Shown here: positions 36,236 to 48,578 of the stretch, in pieces
How positions within the stretch are numbered: position 1 is the first letter of the stretch
Layout: every line of letters begins with the position of its first letter
NCBI GenBank assembly: GCA_026874595.1
Contig: CM049307.1
Coordinates: 59,282,870 to 59,346,869, forward strand
DNA from: Sipunculus nudus
Lineage: Eukaryota > Annelida > Sipuncula > Golfingiida > Sipunculidae
Direction of reading: 5' to 3'
DNA: 64,000 nt
Translations under genes and position numbers: made by a program
Notes under the pieces: model-generated
What the model saw: the letters and a program-made list of their open reading frames with translations, nothing else
Databases searched by the model: none
What the model was told of the DNA's origin: nothing

Positions 36236-37056
36236 TAAAGGGTTCTAAGTGGAACCCATTTTGGTTCTTTGGCTTGTCACATATTTGGAACCCATCTTGG
36301 TTCCCTGAGGAACCCTGAATGTAGGTTCCTTCTGGAACCCTCAAAAAGGGTTCCCTGGGGAACCTTTCAGGTTCTGTAAATACATTTTTGGTTCCTTGAG
36401 GAACCTTGTATGGTGCTAATTACTTCCGCTGGGTCTTTGCAAAACCATTATTCAGGTCCTTTTTAAATTAACCAGGAATGGTTCTACAGACATTAACTGG
36501 GTTCCTTGACTTATTTGTTCCGACAGGAACTTTGACAGTTTATACATATTCTGGGTGAACCTATCACACCAAGCCAGACAGGACCAATTCAAATTCACTG
36601 CAGGGCGAGATAAAGGAACAGATCTAGCACGATTCCTTTTCCTTGGCAGAGGTATGCCCTCAACTGGCATGTCATTCCACTTGGATATTATGACACTTTT
36701 ATGGGGGACTTTTTTTTATCAAATGAAAGTAACTGTAAAAAAACACAAGAATAAAATACGGGGGTAAACATACTTTATTTAACTTTAAACGAAGCAATTC
36801 ATATACTACATATGTGCAGTTCAGAACAAGCAAATGATTGGATGTAGCATTCAGGATTTCTCTCTTAGAATGGTGACACAGGGTACTACAGAAATCCTAA
36901 AATTGGTATTACCTGTGTGCTTCAAAGTTTATGTTGCAGTAACTTTATAGAATAGGTTTTCTGTTTCCCTTCACACATTTAACTGTAAAAATCCTAATTA
37001 GTTGGTCCTTCTTGGGCCATTTGAGGCTTATAATGCAATATACGCAGCCATCAATT

Positions 37057-37227
37057 TCATATTCGTTTAAACGTGACTCTGCATCCACTTTCTCCATGAA
37101 TACTATCAGCAAAGATGAAAGCATGACATGATTCTTCTGCTATCGATTCTATAACACCAGCATCATTGTTGATTTGGCAGCATATGGCAGGACATCGTAG
37201 GTTAATATCAACCAACTGCATAATAGC
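37057..37227 (-). CDS. Candidate terminal coding exon, unidentified
   Basis: On the minus strand an acceptor with pyrimidine tract (TTGTCTCTTTGACAG, ending at 37228) is followed by 56 codons and a TGA at 37057-37059. The peptide starts AIMQLVDINLRCPAICCQIN and ends HGESGCRVTFKRI. A stop (TGA) lies in frame just upstream of the acceptor, so the open frame begins exactly at the splice site. Composition looks protein-like (mixed hydrophobic and charged residues, five Cys), but I recognise no family. It could be the last exon of a host gene or of a transposon protein. It is too short to stand on its own. Confidence 0.35.
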   Translation of the reverse strand, partial: AIMQLVDINLRCPAICCQINNDAGVIESIAEESCHAFIFADSIHGESGCRVTFKRI

Positions 37228-37539
37228 CTGTCAAAGAGACAATTTAAATTTTCAATTGTAAGCAAAGCAATTAGATGAATTTGACTTGACATTTTTACTG
37301 TAATATTATTCTCTTTTGAATTATTGAATGGGACATTCTCAAATTTAAAGCCAAGCAGTTTTACAAAGTTCTTTTGAATAAAGTGTAATTGATGTAAAAA
37401 TAATAAAATTGTTTCAAATGAGAAAACTCAAAGTAGGTGAAGTGTTCTTATTAACATTATTAAACACATTTCTAAATAAAGAAATAAATATATTAACAAA
37501 TTCTATAATGAGTTCAGCCATACGCAATGTGTGTGACTA

Positions 37540-37815
37540 CCTTCATTCACTATCAGATAAAAAAACAGCAAATGTGGCTGGCTTCACACTCGATGTGAAT
37601 GTGCCTACCATCACTCCCTATTAGATATCAGGTGAAATGCGGTTATCTTCACTCAGTATGTGCCTGTCTTCACTCGCAGCTGAATATCAAAAGCAAATGT
37701 GGCTGGCTTCACACTCGATGTGAATGTGCCTACCTTCACTCCCTCTTAGATATCAAGAGGAAATTTTGTTGCTTTCACTCAGTATGTGCCTGCCTTAACT
37801 TCCTGTTAGACATTA
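37540..37815 (+). repeat. 62/125-bp minisatellite
   Basis: AAATGTGGCTGGCTTCACAC recurs at 37570 and 37695 (125 bp). Each unit splits into two related halves of about 62 bp, both containing TTCACTC, a TGTGCCT word and GATATCA or a variant. About four half-units. Two open frames here are by-products. Confidence 0.75.
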
Positions 37816-37859
37816 CCGGTTAATGCGCTGTCCTCATACACACAAAATGCATGTGCCAA

Positions 37860-39124
37860 ACTTCATTTTATAACAAAGCTCAGATGACTTCAAGAAGATA
37901 ATAAAGCTGGTCATATCGGTCTAGGACAAATTAAACGTGTTATAGACAATCATAAAATATATAATAAATGTATAGTTTATGACAATCTTCTCAGAGCTGG
38001 TTTTCTTGTTGCTGGGACTTTTGTTGTTATTTTAAATGCTGCATGCGTTTTTGCACTTGGCAAGATAAATTGCTTTGATACTACCACCATGACAAATTTC
38101 AACATTTCGTCTTCAGCTCTTCATGCTTCATAATTGGTCTTTTGTTTAGCGAAGAGTCTTCACTCACCCTGAAAATATAGAACAATATTTATTTAGATTG
38201 AGCGGATGTGAATTGTGACATCATTTTTTTATTTAAATCAATGGAGTTACCTACGAATCAGTGTGTTCATTTACATGTATATCATGCCTTAATGACATAG
38301 AAATATGTGACCCATTGTCATAACGCTCCACATTATATTAGAGTCTATCATTTACACAATTGTTTGTAACATTTTTGGAGAAATGTATTGCAAATTTCAG
38401 GAATTTATAAATATATGTCTGCATAAACCTTTATTCAATTTCATACTTATACCCAAAAAAAATGAAAAAAAAACTTGTTGGCTATTTCAATTTAAACTCT
38501 GCATGATGACAGAAAAAGAAAGCACGACTTCTTTTTCCAAGGCAAAATGCTGAATGATGAGATAATGAATCCTGTAAGTATTAAAAAAATTAAAGTTTAA
38601 GATTGCACCATTTTAATCAAACAATGGATAAATATGAGATCAAAATAAATTGCAAACCCGATCATGCTTTTGTTGGGAAATTAATGGTTTATTTTTGTAC
38701 AAATTTGAAGCAACTTTGTAAAATGTTACAACTATTACACCATATTCTTTGAGATCTCCGGCCAAGCCATTTAGCAAGTTAAAAAGAATAAATGTGTGAA
38801 AATGGCAAAAAAAAAATAAATTGTATATACATTCATATAATACATTTTGTAATCATTAATATTTATTTATTATTTATTTGTTCATAACATAGAACTCAAG
38901 GGGGAGGGGGTCCTCATAATATCCATACTATTAGTGGTGCTGTATTAATTTCCCATAATATTTGAGACAGCATTTTTGGTAAAAATAAATAGTACTACTT
39001 TGAATAAAGGCCCATTTTCTACTGTGTTTATATCTTAAAATTGGTCACTTATTGTAACATTTTCTTCGATAAATATTTCTATTGCATTTCAAACAAGTAA
39101 TGTTCTGCTAATAATGAAATTCGG
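37860..39124. other. Interior of the GGTTCC-flanked unit, mostly unreadable
   Basis: AT-rich sequence. On the minus strand an acceptor (TTCTATATTTTCAG, about 38172-38185) precedes a short open frame VSEDSSLNKRPIMKHEELK ending in a stop, and on the plus strand a short segment ends at a GTAAGT donor at 38574. Neither can be linked to anything else. Confidence 0.25.
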
Positions 39125-39334
39125 TCACATCATGTTCTTCTGTAAGAAAGGCAGCTGGTCAATCATGGTGGAAAAGTCAAAAGTGAATGTTGTCTGCATG
39201 GGAGGGTATTCTAAAGGTATTCGCTGTACAGCAGGCCAAGCTGGGTCTTCATTGAAACAAAATGTATACACAGCAATGTCATAGTCATACATACAGTCCA
39301 GCAATAAACATGTCCGACCTCCTGAATCTTCACA
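39125..39334 (-). pseudogene. Candidate decayed coding segment, unidentified
   Basis: On the minus strand 69 codons are open, from just after a double TAG (39335-39340) to TGA at 39125-39127. They include CMYDYDIAVYTFCFNEDPAW and LEYPPMQTTFTFDFSTMIDQ. Upstream of the double stop the same frame is open for about 50 more codons, back to about 39490, including LIVYLLYWSVLAISDRNRPE. The two open stretches in one frame hint at a broken protein, but I recognise no family, and stretches this long also arise by chance in this DNA. Confidence 0.3.
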
Positions 39335-40762
39335 CTACTAGTGGGCCGTATATTTATCCCTCCAGCAGGAAACCTGCCATCTTGTCATTTCGGGTCTATT
39401 ACGGTCACTGATGGCCAGGACTGACCAGTACAACAGATAGACAATTAAAGCCAGTCCATCAGATAAACCTGCTGATAATAAATATTACAGTCGGGTCTGC
39501 TTCCAACAATTTTATAAATCAAGATCAAATAGTTTCTGTTAGTTAAAAAGTCTTATACTTATCTGATTTTCAAATATTCTTCAGTGCTGTGCCCTTTCCA
39601 CATTCAGCTTCTTTTAGCAAAGAAAACACGGGTATCGTGTATCGTGCGCAAAAGGTCATATGACTCCGTCTGAGGAACCCTTCACGTGGCTGTGGAACCT
39701 GCTTTATTGAAAAGAATGCTGTCGCTTGCACAGAACCATTTTAACGCATACAGAACCACCAAGTTTCCACCTGAAACTACAGAGTTCCCCAGGGATGCCC
39801 ATGGAACCCTTATTTCTGAGAGTGTGTTACATAACCTGTCATGACTGGTGCTGGCATGGCCTTGCTATACACAACATGGGTTTTAATGGTCACATTATAT
39901 TATGTAAACCTTTGTTTTTATTGTATAGGTTGATATGAATTCATACAATTGATGTTTTTATTTCAGTTAATAAATATTTAACATGCCCATCTCAAATTCA
40001 TTCTTTATTGTATAATTTACTGGGTGTTCTGATCCATGTATTTTAATGATCTAATACATGTATTAAACAAGGGACCCATGGGTCACTGTGCTCAGCTGAA
40101 GTTGACCTTGAAGGTAAAAATCTAAAATAATATCAAATGGAGATAAAGTGTAAGAGGAAGAGGTAATATAGGCTATGGTTAGTTTATATGATTTGTTTGT
40201 ATTGATGAGCAAAAAATTGTTGCAAATAATATTATGTGACCTAACCATGTGTTTCCTATGTTGAAACTGAAGCATGTGAGCAGTTTGTGAACAAATGATC
40301 TGTACTATTACCATGATCATTAGTTGGCTTTTTTATTAACTGTTGACATTTCAGTAGTTTACACATTTGTTTAATTGAATCTATTTTTTTGCATAATATA
40401 TATTATTTAATATATATGTATTTTTTTTTTTATTTTATGACATGTATACAGTTGAAATATATCTAATTAACAACATAAATACAGGGAAAATAAAGGCTGA
40501 TCTCCAATTCTGCTGAGGCAGGAAAGTAATGAACAAATGTTTGTATCAGATCCTCATTTTTTTATCACATCAAATTTTTTTTTATTATAAGTTTACATTT
40601 CTATACATTTCCAATATAACATATATAACTGAATATAAAAGTTGATTCATAATTTTCAATTGCATTTTCATAAATCTCAATCTCGTCAGATAACACCACA
40701 TCATGCATACAAATGTTTATTTATTTTTTACCACAAAAATAAATCTTTAAATCTGCAAAACA

Positions 40763-41750
40763 ACTAGATATTTCTGGCACCGCAGGTGCCATAGTATCCT
40801 CAGACAATTAATGCCCCCCTCTTTAAGAATAGACCCCCATCTTCAGCAACAATTAATATCAGACCACACTCATAGAAAAGGTCACTCTCATAGAAAAGGT
40901 CATGACCCCAATTTCAATACACATCATCCCAAACCCATGTCTATGTAAATGCATAATATGAAAGAAATTTGTCCATTAGTTTTTGACTTGTAATGCTCAC
41001 AGTACTGTTAAGTGGCAATGATGGGGTATTAAACGGCACGAAAACAAGTAAAAGAATAACAGGTGGCGCCACCTGTTTCCGGTACATGACATTACTATCC
41101 TAGATCTTCAATCAAGTTGATTTTTGGACCAATCCATGTATCCCTTATTGAGATATTAATGATTTTGTGTGATTTTCACCATATATGGCAATATTCAAGG
41201 TCAAGGCCACTCATAGGAAAGGTCATGACCCCAATTTAAATAAACATCATCCCATAACCAATATTTATGTATATGCATAATATTAAAGAAATCTGTCCAT
41301 TAGTGTTTGACTTATAATGCTCACAGTACTGTCAAGTAGCAATTTTTGGGGTATTAAACAGCACGAAAACAAGTAAAGAATAATAGGTGGCGCCACCAGT
41401 TTCTGGAACCTGACAACCCTATCCATGATCTTCCATCAACTTGATTTTGGGATCAATCCATGCAAGATTTCTTGAGATATTTAAGAATTTGTGTGATTTT
41501 CCCCAAAATTAGACATATTCAAGGTCAAGGACACTCTCCTAATCAAGGTCATGACCTCATTTTAAATAGGTGTCGTCCTCTCACCCATATCTATACATAT
41601 ATCAAGTTTGGTAAAGATTCGTGAAATATTTTTGAGTTATCACGCCAACAAGATTTATATGCGGCGGCGGCGGCGGCGGTGGTGGTGGCGGCGGCGGCGG
41701 CGGGACCGGTATGAAAACATAGTATCCCCCGACTTTGTCTGGGGATACAA
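40763..41750 (-). mobile_element. Modular element with hairpin ends (GTATCCCC / GGCACC-GCA-GGTGCC), copy 1
   Basis: Read on the minus strand the 5' hairpin is GTATCCCC-loop-GGGGGATAC (41723-41747), followed by a CCG microsatellite (41661-41703). The core has about three tandem units of 325 bp, marked by GGTCATGACCCCAATTT or variants near 40898, 41222 and 41547. GGTGGCGCCACC lies at 41062 and 41386. The 3' end is the hairpin GGCACC-TGC-GGTGCC (40776-40790), then AGAAATAT, then CTAG and TT. The last features fit a Helitron-like 3' end. Confidence 0.65.
41661..41703 (+). repeat. (CGG)n microsatellite, interrupted
   Basis: CGG/TGG triplets at a fixed place in the element, 10 bp before GACCGGTATGAAAACATAG. 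The plus-strand open frame over it (poly-Arg) is not a gene. Confidence 0.9.
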
Positions 41751-42149
41751 TAAATATATAAAACAAATACTTGATTTATATTTCACGATTTTAAATTGTG
41801 TCTTTATTTATCCATAATGTGCTTCATATTTTATAAATTTAAGCATACTGATGGGTTAAATTATATTTGTTATAATCATTTAAAAGAAAATTGATTTCTT
41901 TAAACATGCTACATAAACACAACATGGCATCTTCTGGATTACATCTTTAAAAGGAAAGTTTTTGTATATTGGAGTGGAAACAGCATTACAACTAGACATT
42001 TCTTGGCACCGCAGGTGCCAGAGTATCCCCAGACATAGTAGGCCCCCCTCCTACAAGAACAGACCCCCATTTTTAGCAGCATATACTGACACTTGGCATA
42101 TTTATTGTTTATTCCATCTAACGATCCACAATCTTGTTGAAGATGTTGG

Positions 42150-43690
42150 TCCTGTGACCATGATCTTTTTAAAGATGTGTCCTGTGACCTTGACCTTTGA
42201 TCTCATAACCCCAAAATCAATTTGGGTCTTGCATTTCCAATGGTTCAAATACATGTATAGTTTGAAATCCATACATCAATAAAAGAAGGAATTATCATCC
42301 AGAAACTAATTTTTGGACAGATGGCTCCTGTGACCTTCACCTTTGACCTTGTGACCTCAAAATTGATAGGGGTCTTCCTCTATTGGCAGATGACTTATAT
42401 GTGCAAGATGAAAGGTCTGAGATGAAATGTTTGGCTGAAAATGCATCCACATCTTTTTAAAGATGTGTCCTGTGACCTTGACCTTTGACCTCATGACCCC
42501 AAAATCAATTTGGGTCTTGCTTTTCCAATGGGATATATATAAGTCAAGTTTGAAATCCATACATCAATAAAAGCAGGAATTATCATCCAGAAACTAATTT
42601 TTGGACATATGGCTCCTGTGAACTTCACCTTTGACCTTGTGACCTCAAAATTGATAAGGGTCTTCCACTCTTGGCAGGTGAACTATATGTGCAAGATGAA
42701 AGATCTGAGATGAATTGTTTGGCTGAAAATGCATCCACAATCTTTTTATAGAGGTTTCCTGTGACCTTGACCTTTGACCTCATGACCCCAAATTCAATTC
42801 CGGTCTTGCTTTTCCAATGGGTCAAATACAAGTCAAGTTTGAAATCCAAACAGCAATAAAAGAAGGAATTATCATCCAGAAACTAATTTTTGGACAGATG
42901 GCTCCTGTGACCTTCACCTTTGACCTTGTGACCTCAAAATTGATAGGGTTCTTCCTCTCTTGGCAGGTGAACTATATGTGCAAAATGAAAGATCTAAGAT
43001 GAAATGTTTGGCTGAAAATGCATCCACATCTTTTTAAAGATGTGTCCTGTGACCTTGACCTTTGACCTCATGACCCCAAAATCAATTTGGGTCTTGCTTT
43101 TCCAATGGGACATATATAAGTCAAGTTTGAAATCCATACATCAATAAAAGCAGGAATTATCATCCAGAAACTAATTTTTGGATATATGGCTCCTGTGACC
43201 TTCACCTTTGACCTTGTGACCTCAAAATTGATAGGGGTCTTCCACTCTTGGCAGGTGAACTATATGTGCAAAATGAAAGATCTGAGATGAATTGTATGGC
43301 TGAAAATGCATCCACAATCTTTTTAAAGAGGTTTCCTGTGACCTTGACCTTTGACCTCATGACCCCAAAATCAATTTGGGTCTTGCTTTTTCAATGGGAC
43401 ATATATAAGTCAATTTTGAAATCATTACATCAATTAAAGCAGGAATTATCATCCAGAAACTAATTTTTGGACAGATAGCTCCTGTGGCCTTGACCTTGGA
43501 CCTTGTGACCCCAAAATTTATATGGATCATCCATTATTGGCAAGTGAGCTATATATTCAAGATGGAAGACCTGGGATGAAAGTTTGGCTTAAAATGCATC
43601 CACAGTATCTTTTAAAATGCCAGTCCAGTGACCTTGACCTTTGACCTCATGACCCTAGAACCTATAGGGTTCTTTCTTTAGTGGTGGGCC
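42150..43690 (-). repeat. 288-bp tandem repeat carrying AGGTCA direct repeats, about five units
   Basis: TCCTGTGACCTTGACCTTTG recurs at about 42178, 42466, 42756, 43045 and 43334. Each unit has two clusters of AGGTCA words (reverse strand), one reading TGACCTTGACCTTTGACCT and one TGACCTTCACCTTTGACC. TGACCTTTGACCT is a perfect DR1 arrangement of nuclear-receptor half-sites. The small open frames here are repeats of one another. Confidence 0.85.
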
Positions 43691-44246
43691 ATACATAAGT
43701 CATGTTTGAAATCCATATGGCTATCAACACTGGAGATATCATAAGAGGTGTGTGATTTTCACCATATATGGCAATATTCAAGGTCAAGGCCACTATCATA
43801 GGAAAGGTCATGACCCCAATTTAAATAAGCATCATCCCATAACCCATACCTATGTATATGCATAATATAAAAGAAATCTGTCCATTAGTTTTTGACTTAT
43901 AATGCTCACAGTGCTGTAAGGTGGCAATTTAGGGGGTATTAAACGGCACGAAAACTAGTAAAGAATAATAGGTGGCGCCACCAGTTTCTGGAACATGACA
44001 ACCCTATCCATGATCTTCCATCAACTTAATTTTGGGATAAATCCATGCAAGATTTCTTGAGATATTAAAGAATTTGTGTGATTTTCCCCAAAATTGGACC
44101 TATTCAAGGTCAAGGACACTCTCCTAGTAAAGGTCATGACCTCATTTTAAATAGGCGTCGTCCTCTTACCCATATCTATACATATACCAAGTTTGGTAAA
44201 GTTCCGTGAAATATTTTTTGGGTTATCGCGCCAACAAGATTCATAT

Positions 44247-44283
<37 letters not shown>
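44247..44283 (+). repeat. (CGG)n microsatellite, uninterrupted
   Basis: Twelve CGG triplets in the same element position as 41661-41703. On the minus strand it gives short poly-Ala and poly-Pro open frames that are not genes. Confidence 0.9.
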
Positions 44284-44376
44284 GACCGGTATGAAAACAT
44301 AGTATCCCCCGACTTTGTCTGGGGATACAATTAAGGAGATACAGTGAAAACAATAACAATTACTGCATAACACTTG

Positions 44377-44422
44377 GTGGGTTGGGTTTGCGGGGGGGGG
44401 GTGGGGGGTTGGGATTCGGGTG
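44377..44422 (+). repeat. G-rich stretch with G-quadruplex potential
   Basis: GGTGGGTTGGGTTTGCGG leads into runs of ten and six G, then TTGGG and CGGGTGG. At least four runs of three or more G lie within 46 bases. Confidence 0.7.
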
Positions 44423-45239
44423 GTGATATGAAAATAACAGTACACCTGTCACAGCAGGAGATCTCCCCCAGTGACTGTAACAAATCAGAAACCCTTGCAT
44501 AGCTGAATTCCAGTGACCTGGAGTGGGACCCTGCATCTTTAATCTTTTATCAAAGGAAATGACTACAATAGAGCCTCAAGCAAAATATAAGTAACAAGAC
44601 TAATTTTCAAGCTTTTTTTCAAATTTAAGATTTAAACAAATTAAATACTTATGTTTACATAATGTGAAAATTAAATCAATGGTACTAACAGGAAAAAAAG
44701 TGCCATGGTCAAAGTTTGGCAAAACTTAAGGTACTAATTTTATTTTTATGCTAATAACTTAAAAAATTTACAAAATTCAGATCTAATTTTGGGTAAACAA
44801 TTGAATCGTAATCAAACATAGTTATATACTTGGGAAAATAGACTCTAGTTTCAAAGTTTTTCATGTTAAGTGAGTAAATATTTTTCCTGATTTTTTATAA
44901 AGTCTATTATGTTTGGGCCCATAACTTTAAAAAAATTATACTTAATAGACTTAATTTCTTGCATGTACACAGGAACTATATAGAGGAATATTCATGTTAA
45001 ATATGAGGAAAAACAGATGAGTGGTTTTGATATTAGGCATTTTTTCCTTAATTTCTCAAATGAACGAAGTCGCAAAGACACAGTTTTCGGCTTGGCAGGA
45101 GATCCTGGGGACATCTAACATTATGCCGAATTTTGGATTCCTAGGTCTAAACGTGCCAGATCTACGGAGGGACGGACGAACGTCGGACAATGGACCACGA
45201 CTATACTTCATGCAGATGACTTATAATCAGCTGAGCTAA

Positions 45240-46260
45240 AAATCAATTTTATCAATAAATTAACATCTTTAACAATTTGTTTATGTTATATGGTTTTAAT
45301 AAGATTCCCGCTATATTTGGCTTGTAGACAGAAGTGAAAGTTATCACAATAATTTTATTTTTTTAATGGAAATTGAACCCATAAAACTGGTAATTTTTAA
45401 CATTCTTTTAATTTGTGAAATATATTATATCCCGGATTCTTAACAATTTGATGGACCAAAATTGAATAAATGATAAATATGATGTTATATGGTTTTACTT
45501 ATGGTTATAAGAATCCTACCATTTTTGGTGAGTACATTAATGTGAATGTTTTCAAAAGTTAATTAAACAGTTTATTCTTTTAATATATATTAACCAATTT
45601 TAATTTGTGACATTGACTAAAATTGACTAATTACTCATTAAATAAAATTTATATAATGAAACTGCCAAAATGGTGTATACTTGCAACATCAGACTTAGGC
45701 AGGATAAATGTTAGGTATCATATTGTCACATTAAATTATTTGAAACATTTGGGAAACTTGTTATCATATTTCATTTTTGGCCACATATTGTAAATGGTTT
45801 CAGTTAATTGTACATTTTTTTTCTTTAAGAAAGGGTAACATTTGATAAAACTCCTAGAACCAATTTCTTATTTTCCTTTGTCATTTGATTATTAACCATA
45901 CGTCACATGTAAAAGTATATTACTTCTTGTGCCTGTTTCAGTCATTTAGTTTAGATAATTTATTGAGATATGTTGTCACCTTTATTGTATCAAGCTTCTC
46001 TAAAAGATTAAGTGCATGTTAAACTACTACACACTTATTTATAGACTACCTTGGATTCTGGACTTACTTTCAATAAATATATATATTATGTAAATACTAT
46101 GATGCCATATTAGACAGAATAACTGGGTTTTTGATAGGATTATGCATGTTTACAATTTACATATACATAAAAGAAAGTTTGGTTGTAAAAAATTTAATTT
46201 AATGCCAAAAATTTAAGTTCTCTAATATGTATAGTAAATCCTGAGTTACAAGAATGTAAA
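45240..46260. other. Gene-free, very AT-rich
   Basis: No coding or tandem signal; short AT microsatellite at about 46076-46088. Confidence 0.45.
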
Positions 46261-47212
46261 ACAAAGAATCTGTGGGTCACGGCACGGATTCTATGACCTT
46301 GGCTTTTGGCCTCATGACCCCTAAATCAAAAGGGTTCTTACTTTAGTGATGGGCCATATAATAGTCAAGTTTGAAACCAATATTTCAGTCCTTTGATCTC
46401 ATGACCCCAAAATCAATCAGATTGATTTTCTATTTTCACGTCACCTATATTTGCTAGATGTAAGGTTTGGGGTGAAATGTCTTGCTTAAAATGCACCCAA
46501 AATCTTTATAAATAAGTGGGTCCTCTGTGTTAAATCTTTGACCTCGTGACCCAAAAATCAACAGTTCTTGCTATACAGGTGGGCCATATATTACTAAGTT
46601 TGAAATCGACATGTCTAAACTTGAGTTATCATCACGAAACAAATTTAAACGGACATACAGAAAAACGAACAAATGGACAGACGGACGGATGGACAAGGTG
46701 ATTACTATAGGGCATCCACTTGTTCTATTAGGTCCCAAATAACACATGGTTTCATGACACTAGATAAAATCACATTTGCAAATCTGATAGTTTCAATATA
46801 ATGTGGTAGTCTCATAAAAATCATATAAAAAAAGAAAAAAAAAATACAGGTGGCGCCACCGGTCTTCAGGAACTCAAGAAACCAGTCATAATCAATAAAC
46901 ACACCAGGTTTTGGGACACTAGATGAAACCACAGTTGAGAAAAAGTCATAATTGCTGTCATTTAACGGTCTCAAAAACAGTAAAAAAAATCTTAAAAATA
47001 AGAAAAAAAGTGGCGCCACCAGTTTTCGGGAACTGACAAACCTTGTCATGGTCATCTTCAAGGCAAGATTCAGGGCAATTAATGTATTAGTTATCAAGGT
47101 TTTGAATCAAATTTTCGATTATTCGGGGGGGGGGGGGGGCGTATTTACCAGCCCCATAGCTCGGAGTGACCTAATGGTTCCAATGCGACTTTTTATTGAC
47201 TTCCCTGGATCT
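46261..47212 (-). mobile_element. Inverted, 5'-truncated relative of the element at 59021-61864
   Basis: The left edge (AACAAAGAATCTGTGGGTCA) is a decayed inverted 3' end. AGGTCA-word sequence follows to 46690, then an inverted microsatellite and the junction GGTGATTACTATAGGGCATC-CACTTGT at 46698-46724. From there to 47212 it is the reverse complement of the palindrome-bearing unit near 59100-59500. GGTGGCGCCACC is intact at 46849 and decayed at 47009. The same junction occurs at 59503, so these parts belong to one element and were not joined here by chance. A G15 run lies at 47125-47139. Confidence 0.6.
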
Positions 47213-47717
47213 AGCTGACCACTTTAATGAGAGCTGAGTAGCAATGAATCACATCCTTAGGTATTTTCTGATATTTTTGTAAAATGCACAGTGAAAATAT
47301 GATTGGTTAAATAATAATTTTTTTATCATTTATATTTTATTAATTAATTCATACCCCTTTAAATCACCAACTGTACTTTACATAAAATTATTGAAACAGT
47401 TTTTAAACACATTTCCCCAAATTTTTCTTTTTACATTGGTCCGATTTTTTTTTCACTTAAAACTGCTTACTCTTATTTTTACAAATGGTATCTAAAGATT
47501 GTTTTACAAATATATTCATAAAAGTATCTATATATACAATATAACTTCCGCGTACAGCCACACTTAAATGCAACAATATCCTATATCAAGGCTAGATTTC
47601 CCGGCCCCATTTGATTCCTATAACCCTGCATGCTCATTGCTGTATTATATGGCCTCTCCCTTTTTCCCTTTTTATTACATTTTTTAGTCCCAGTGGCGGC
47701 CTGTATAAAGGAGTGTG

Positions 47718-47794
<77 letters not shown>

Positions 47795-48528
47795 ATTCAA
47801 CCTGAAATATAAATTAAGGAAAGAATTGATACATGTTAAATTTGATTTTTAAATAAGGACCATATCGTTTAAAATTTGTCGTTCACAAGTGACTGCACCT
47901 TAATGTAATACATGCAGTACGTTCAGTACATCAAAATTAGTTTTACCTAATACTTTATTTATTCATTTTATTTTAATATTCAATTTTGCCATTTTTTTTT
48001 TTTTTTTTTTTTTACTCAACTTCAATGTTATTTAGAAATAGGCCTATATGAATGTGATTAAAATGCTATGCTCGTGTGCGTCATTAATGTCATTATAAAG
48101 TAGATAATGAAGACGAAATAAGAGGGGAGGGCAACATGCTATTTGTCAGGATATAGTAAGGCTTCAGTGAATAAGGGCATTAGAAGACAGCCTAAGCACT
48201 GTAATGGCTCAAGTTTATAAATGAAGTGAGGAAGAAAGAGAGAGGGAGGAGGTGGGGTAATATGGTCTGTGTATAGGGCATGTTAATCTAAGGAATGCAG
48301 CAGGTTCAGTCTAGGTCAGACAATTATGGCTTTGGCTTCCTTGCTTGTGGAGTTCGCGTAATGCCCCCTGACATGCAGCTCCTCAGGATCCAGTCACACT
48401 GATATGTCACACTATTATGATCAACTACTTGTATAGAAAACTTAGTATATAATCTCACACACAGACACACACACACATTTGAATACATATATACACAAAT
48501 ACCGGTTATTAAAAAACACTTTCACACA

Positions 48529-48578
<50 letters not shown>

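Larger units (their letters stand above)
36237..39825. mobile_element. Unit with GGTTCC-dyad outer regions, possibly a decayed DNA transposon
   Basis: The left part (36237-36500) is full of GGTTCC-NNNN-GGAACC dyads (GGTTCCCTGAGGAACC, GGTTCCTTCTGGAACC, GGTTCCTTGAGGAACC). The right part (39660-39825), read inverted, gives AACACACTCTCAGAAATAAG, GGTTCC, CCCTGGGGAAC, and GGTTCTGTA. The left part opens AATAAAGGGTTC, similar to the inverted right end after its first 13 bases, so the left terminus may be cut by the neighbouring 207-bp element. Two minus-strand coding candidates lie inside (37057-37227 and 39125-39334). Superfamily unknown. Confidence 0.4.
41992..44331 (-). mobile_element. Modular element with hairpin ends, copy 2, with a central AGGTCA-word array
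   Basis: It has the same hairpin ends as 40763-41750 (GGCACC-GCA-GGTGCC at 42005-42019; GTATCCCC-GGGGATAC at 44303-44328), the same (CGG)n position (44247-44283) and the same flank between 43740 and 44331, with GGTGGCGCCACC at 43971. It is larger because it holds five 288-bp tandem units (42150-43690). No protein is encoded. Confidence 0.65.
40068..45239 (-). mobile_element. Inverted modular composite with two nested copies of another family
   Basis: The left edge is an inverted 3' end (CAAG at 40068, palindrome GACCCATGGGTC at 40073-40084, CAGCTGAAG). The right edge is an inverted 5' end (GCAGATGACTTATAATCAGC then TGAGCTAAA, 45212-45239) preceded by an inverted GTCC stretch. Between them lie two GTATCCCC-ended elements (40763-41750 and 41992-44331) and AT-rich DNA. 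The segment 44940-45239 is the reverse complement of 63631-64000 apart from a deletion of about 45 bp. Whether both edges belong to one original insertion is inferred. Confidence 0.5.

Noticed and set aside
41608-41817. Arginine/tryptophan-rich open frame
   Set aside because: It is a translation of the CGG/TGG microsatellite in a repeat element.
44147-44445. Overlapping poly-Ala and poly-Pro open frames on the minus strand
   Set aside because: They come from the (CGG)n microsatellite.
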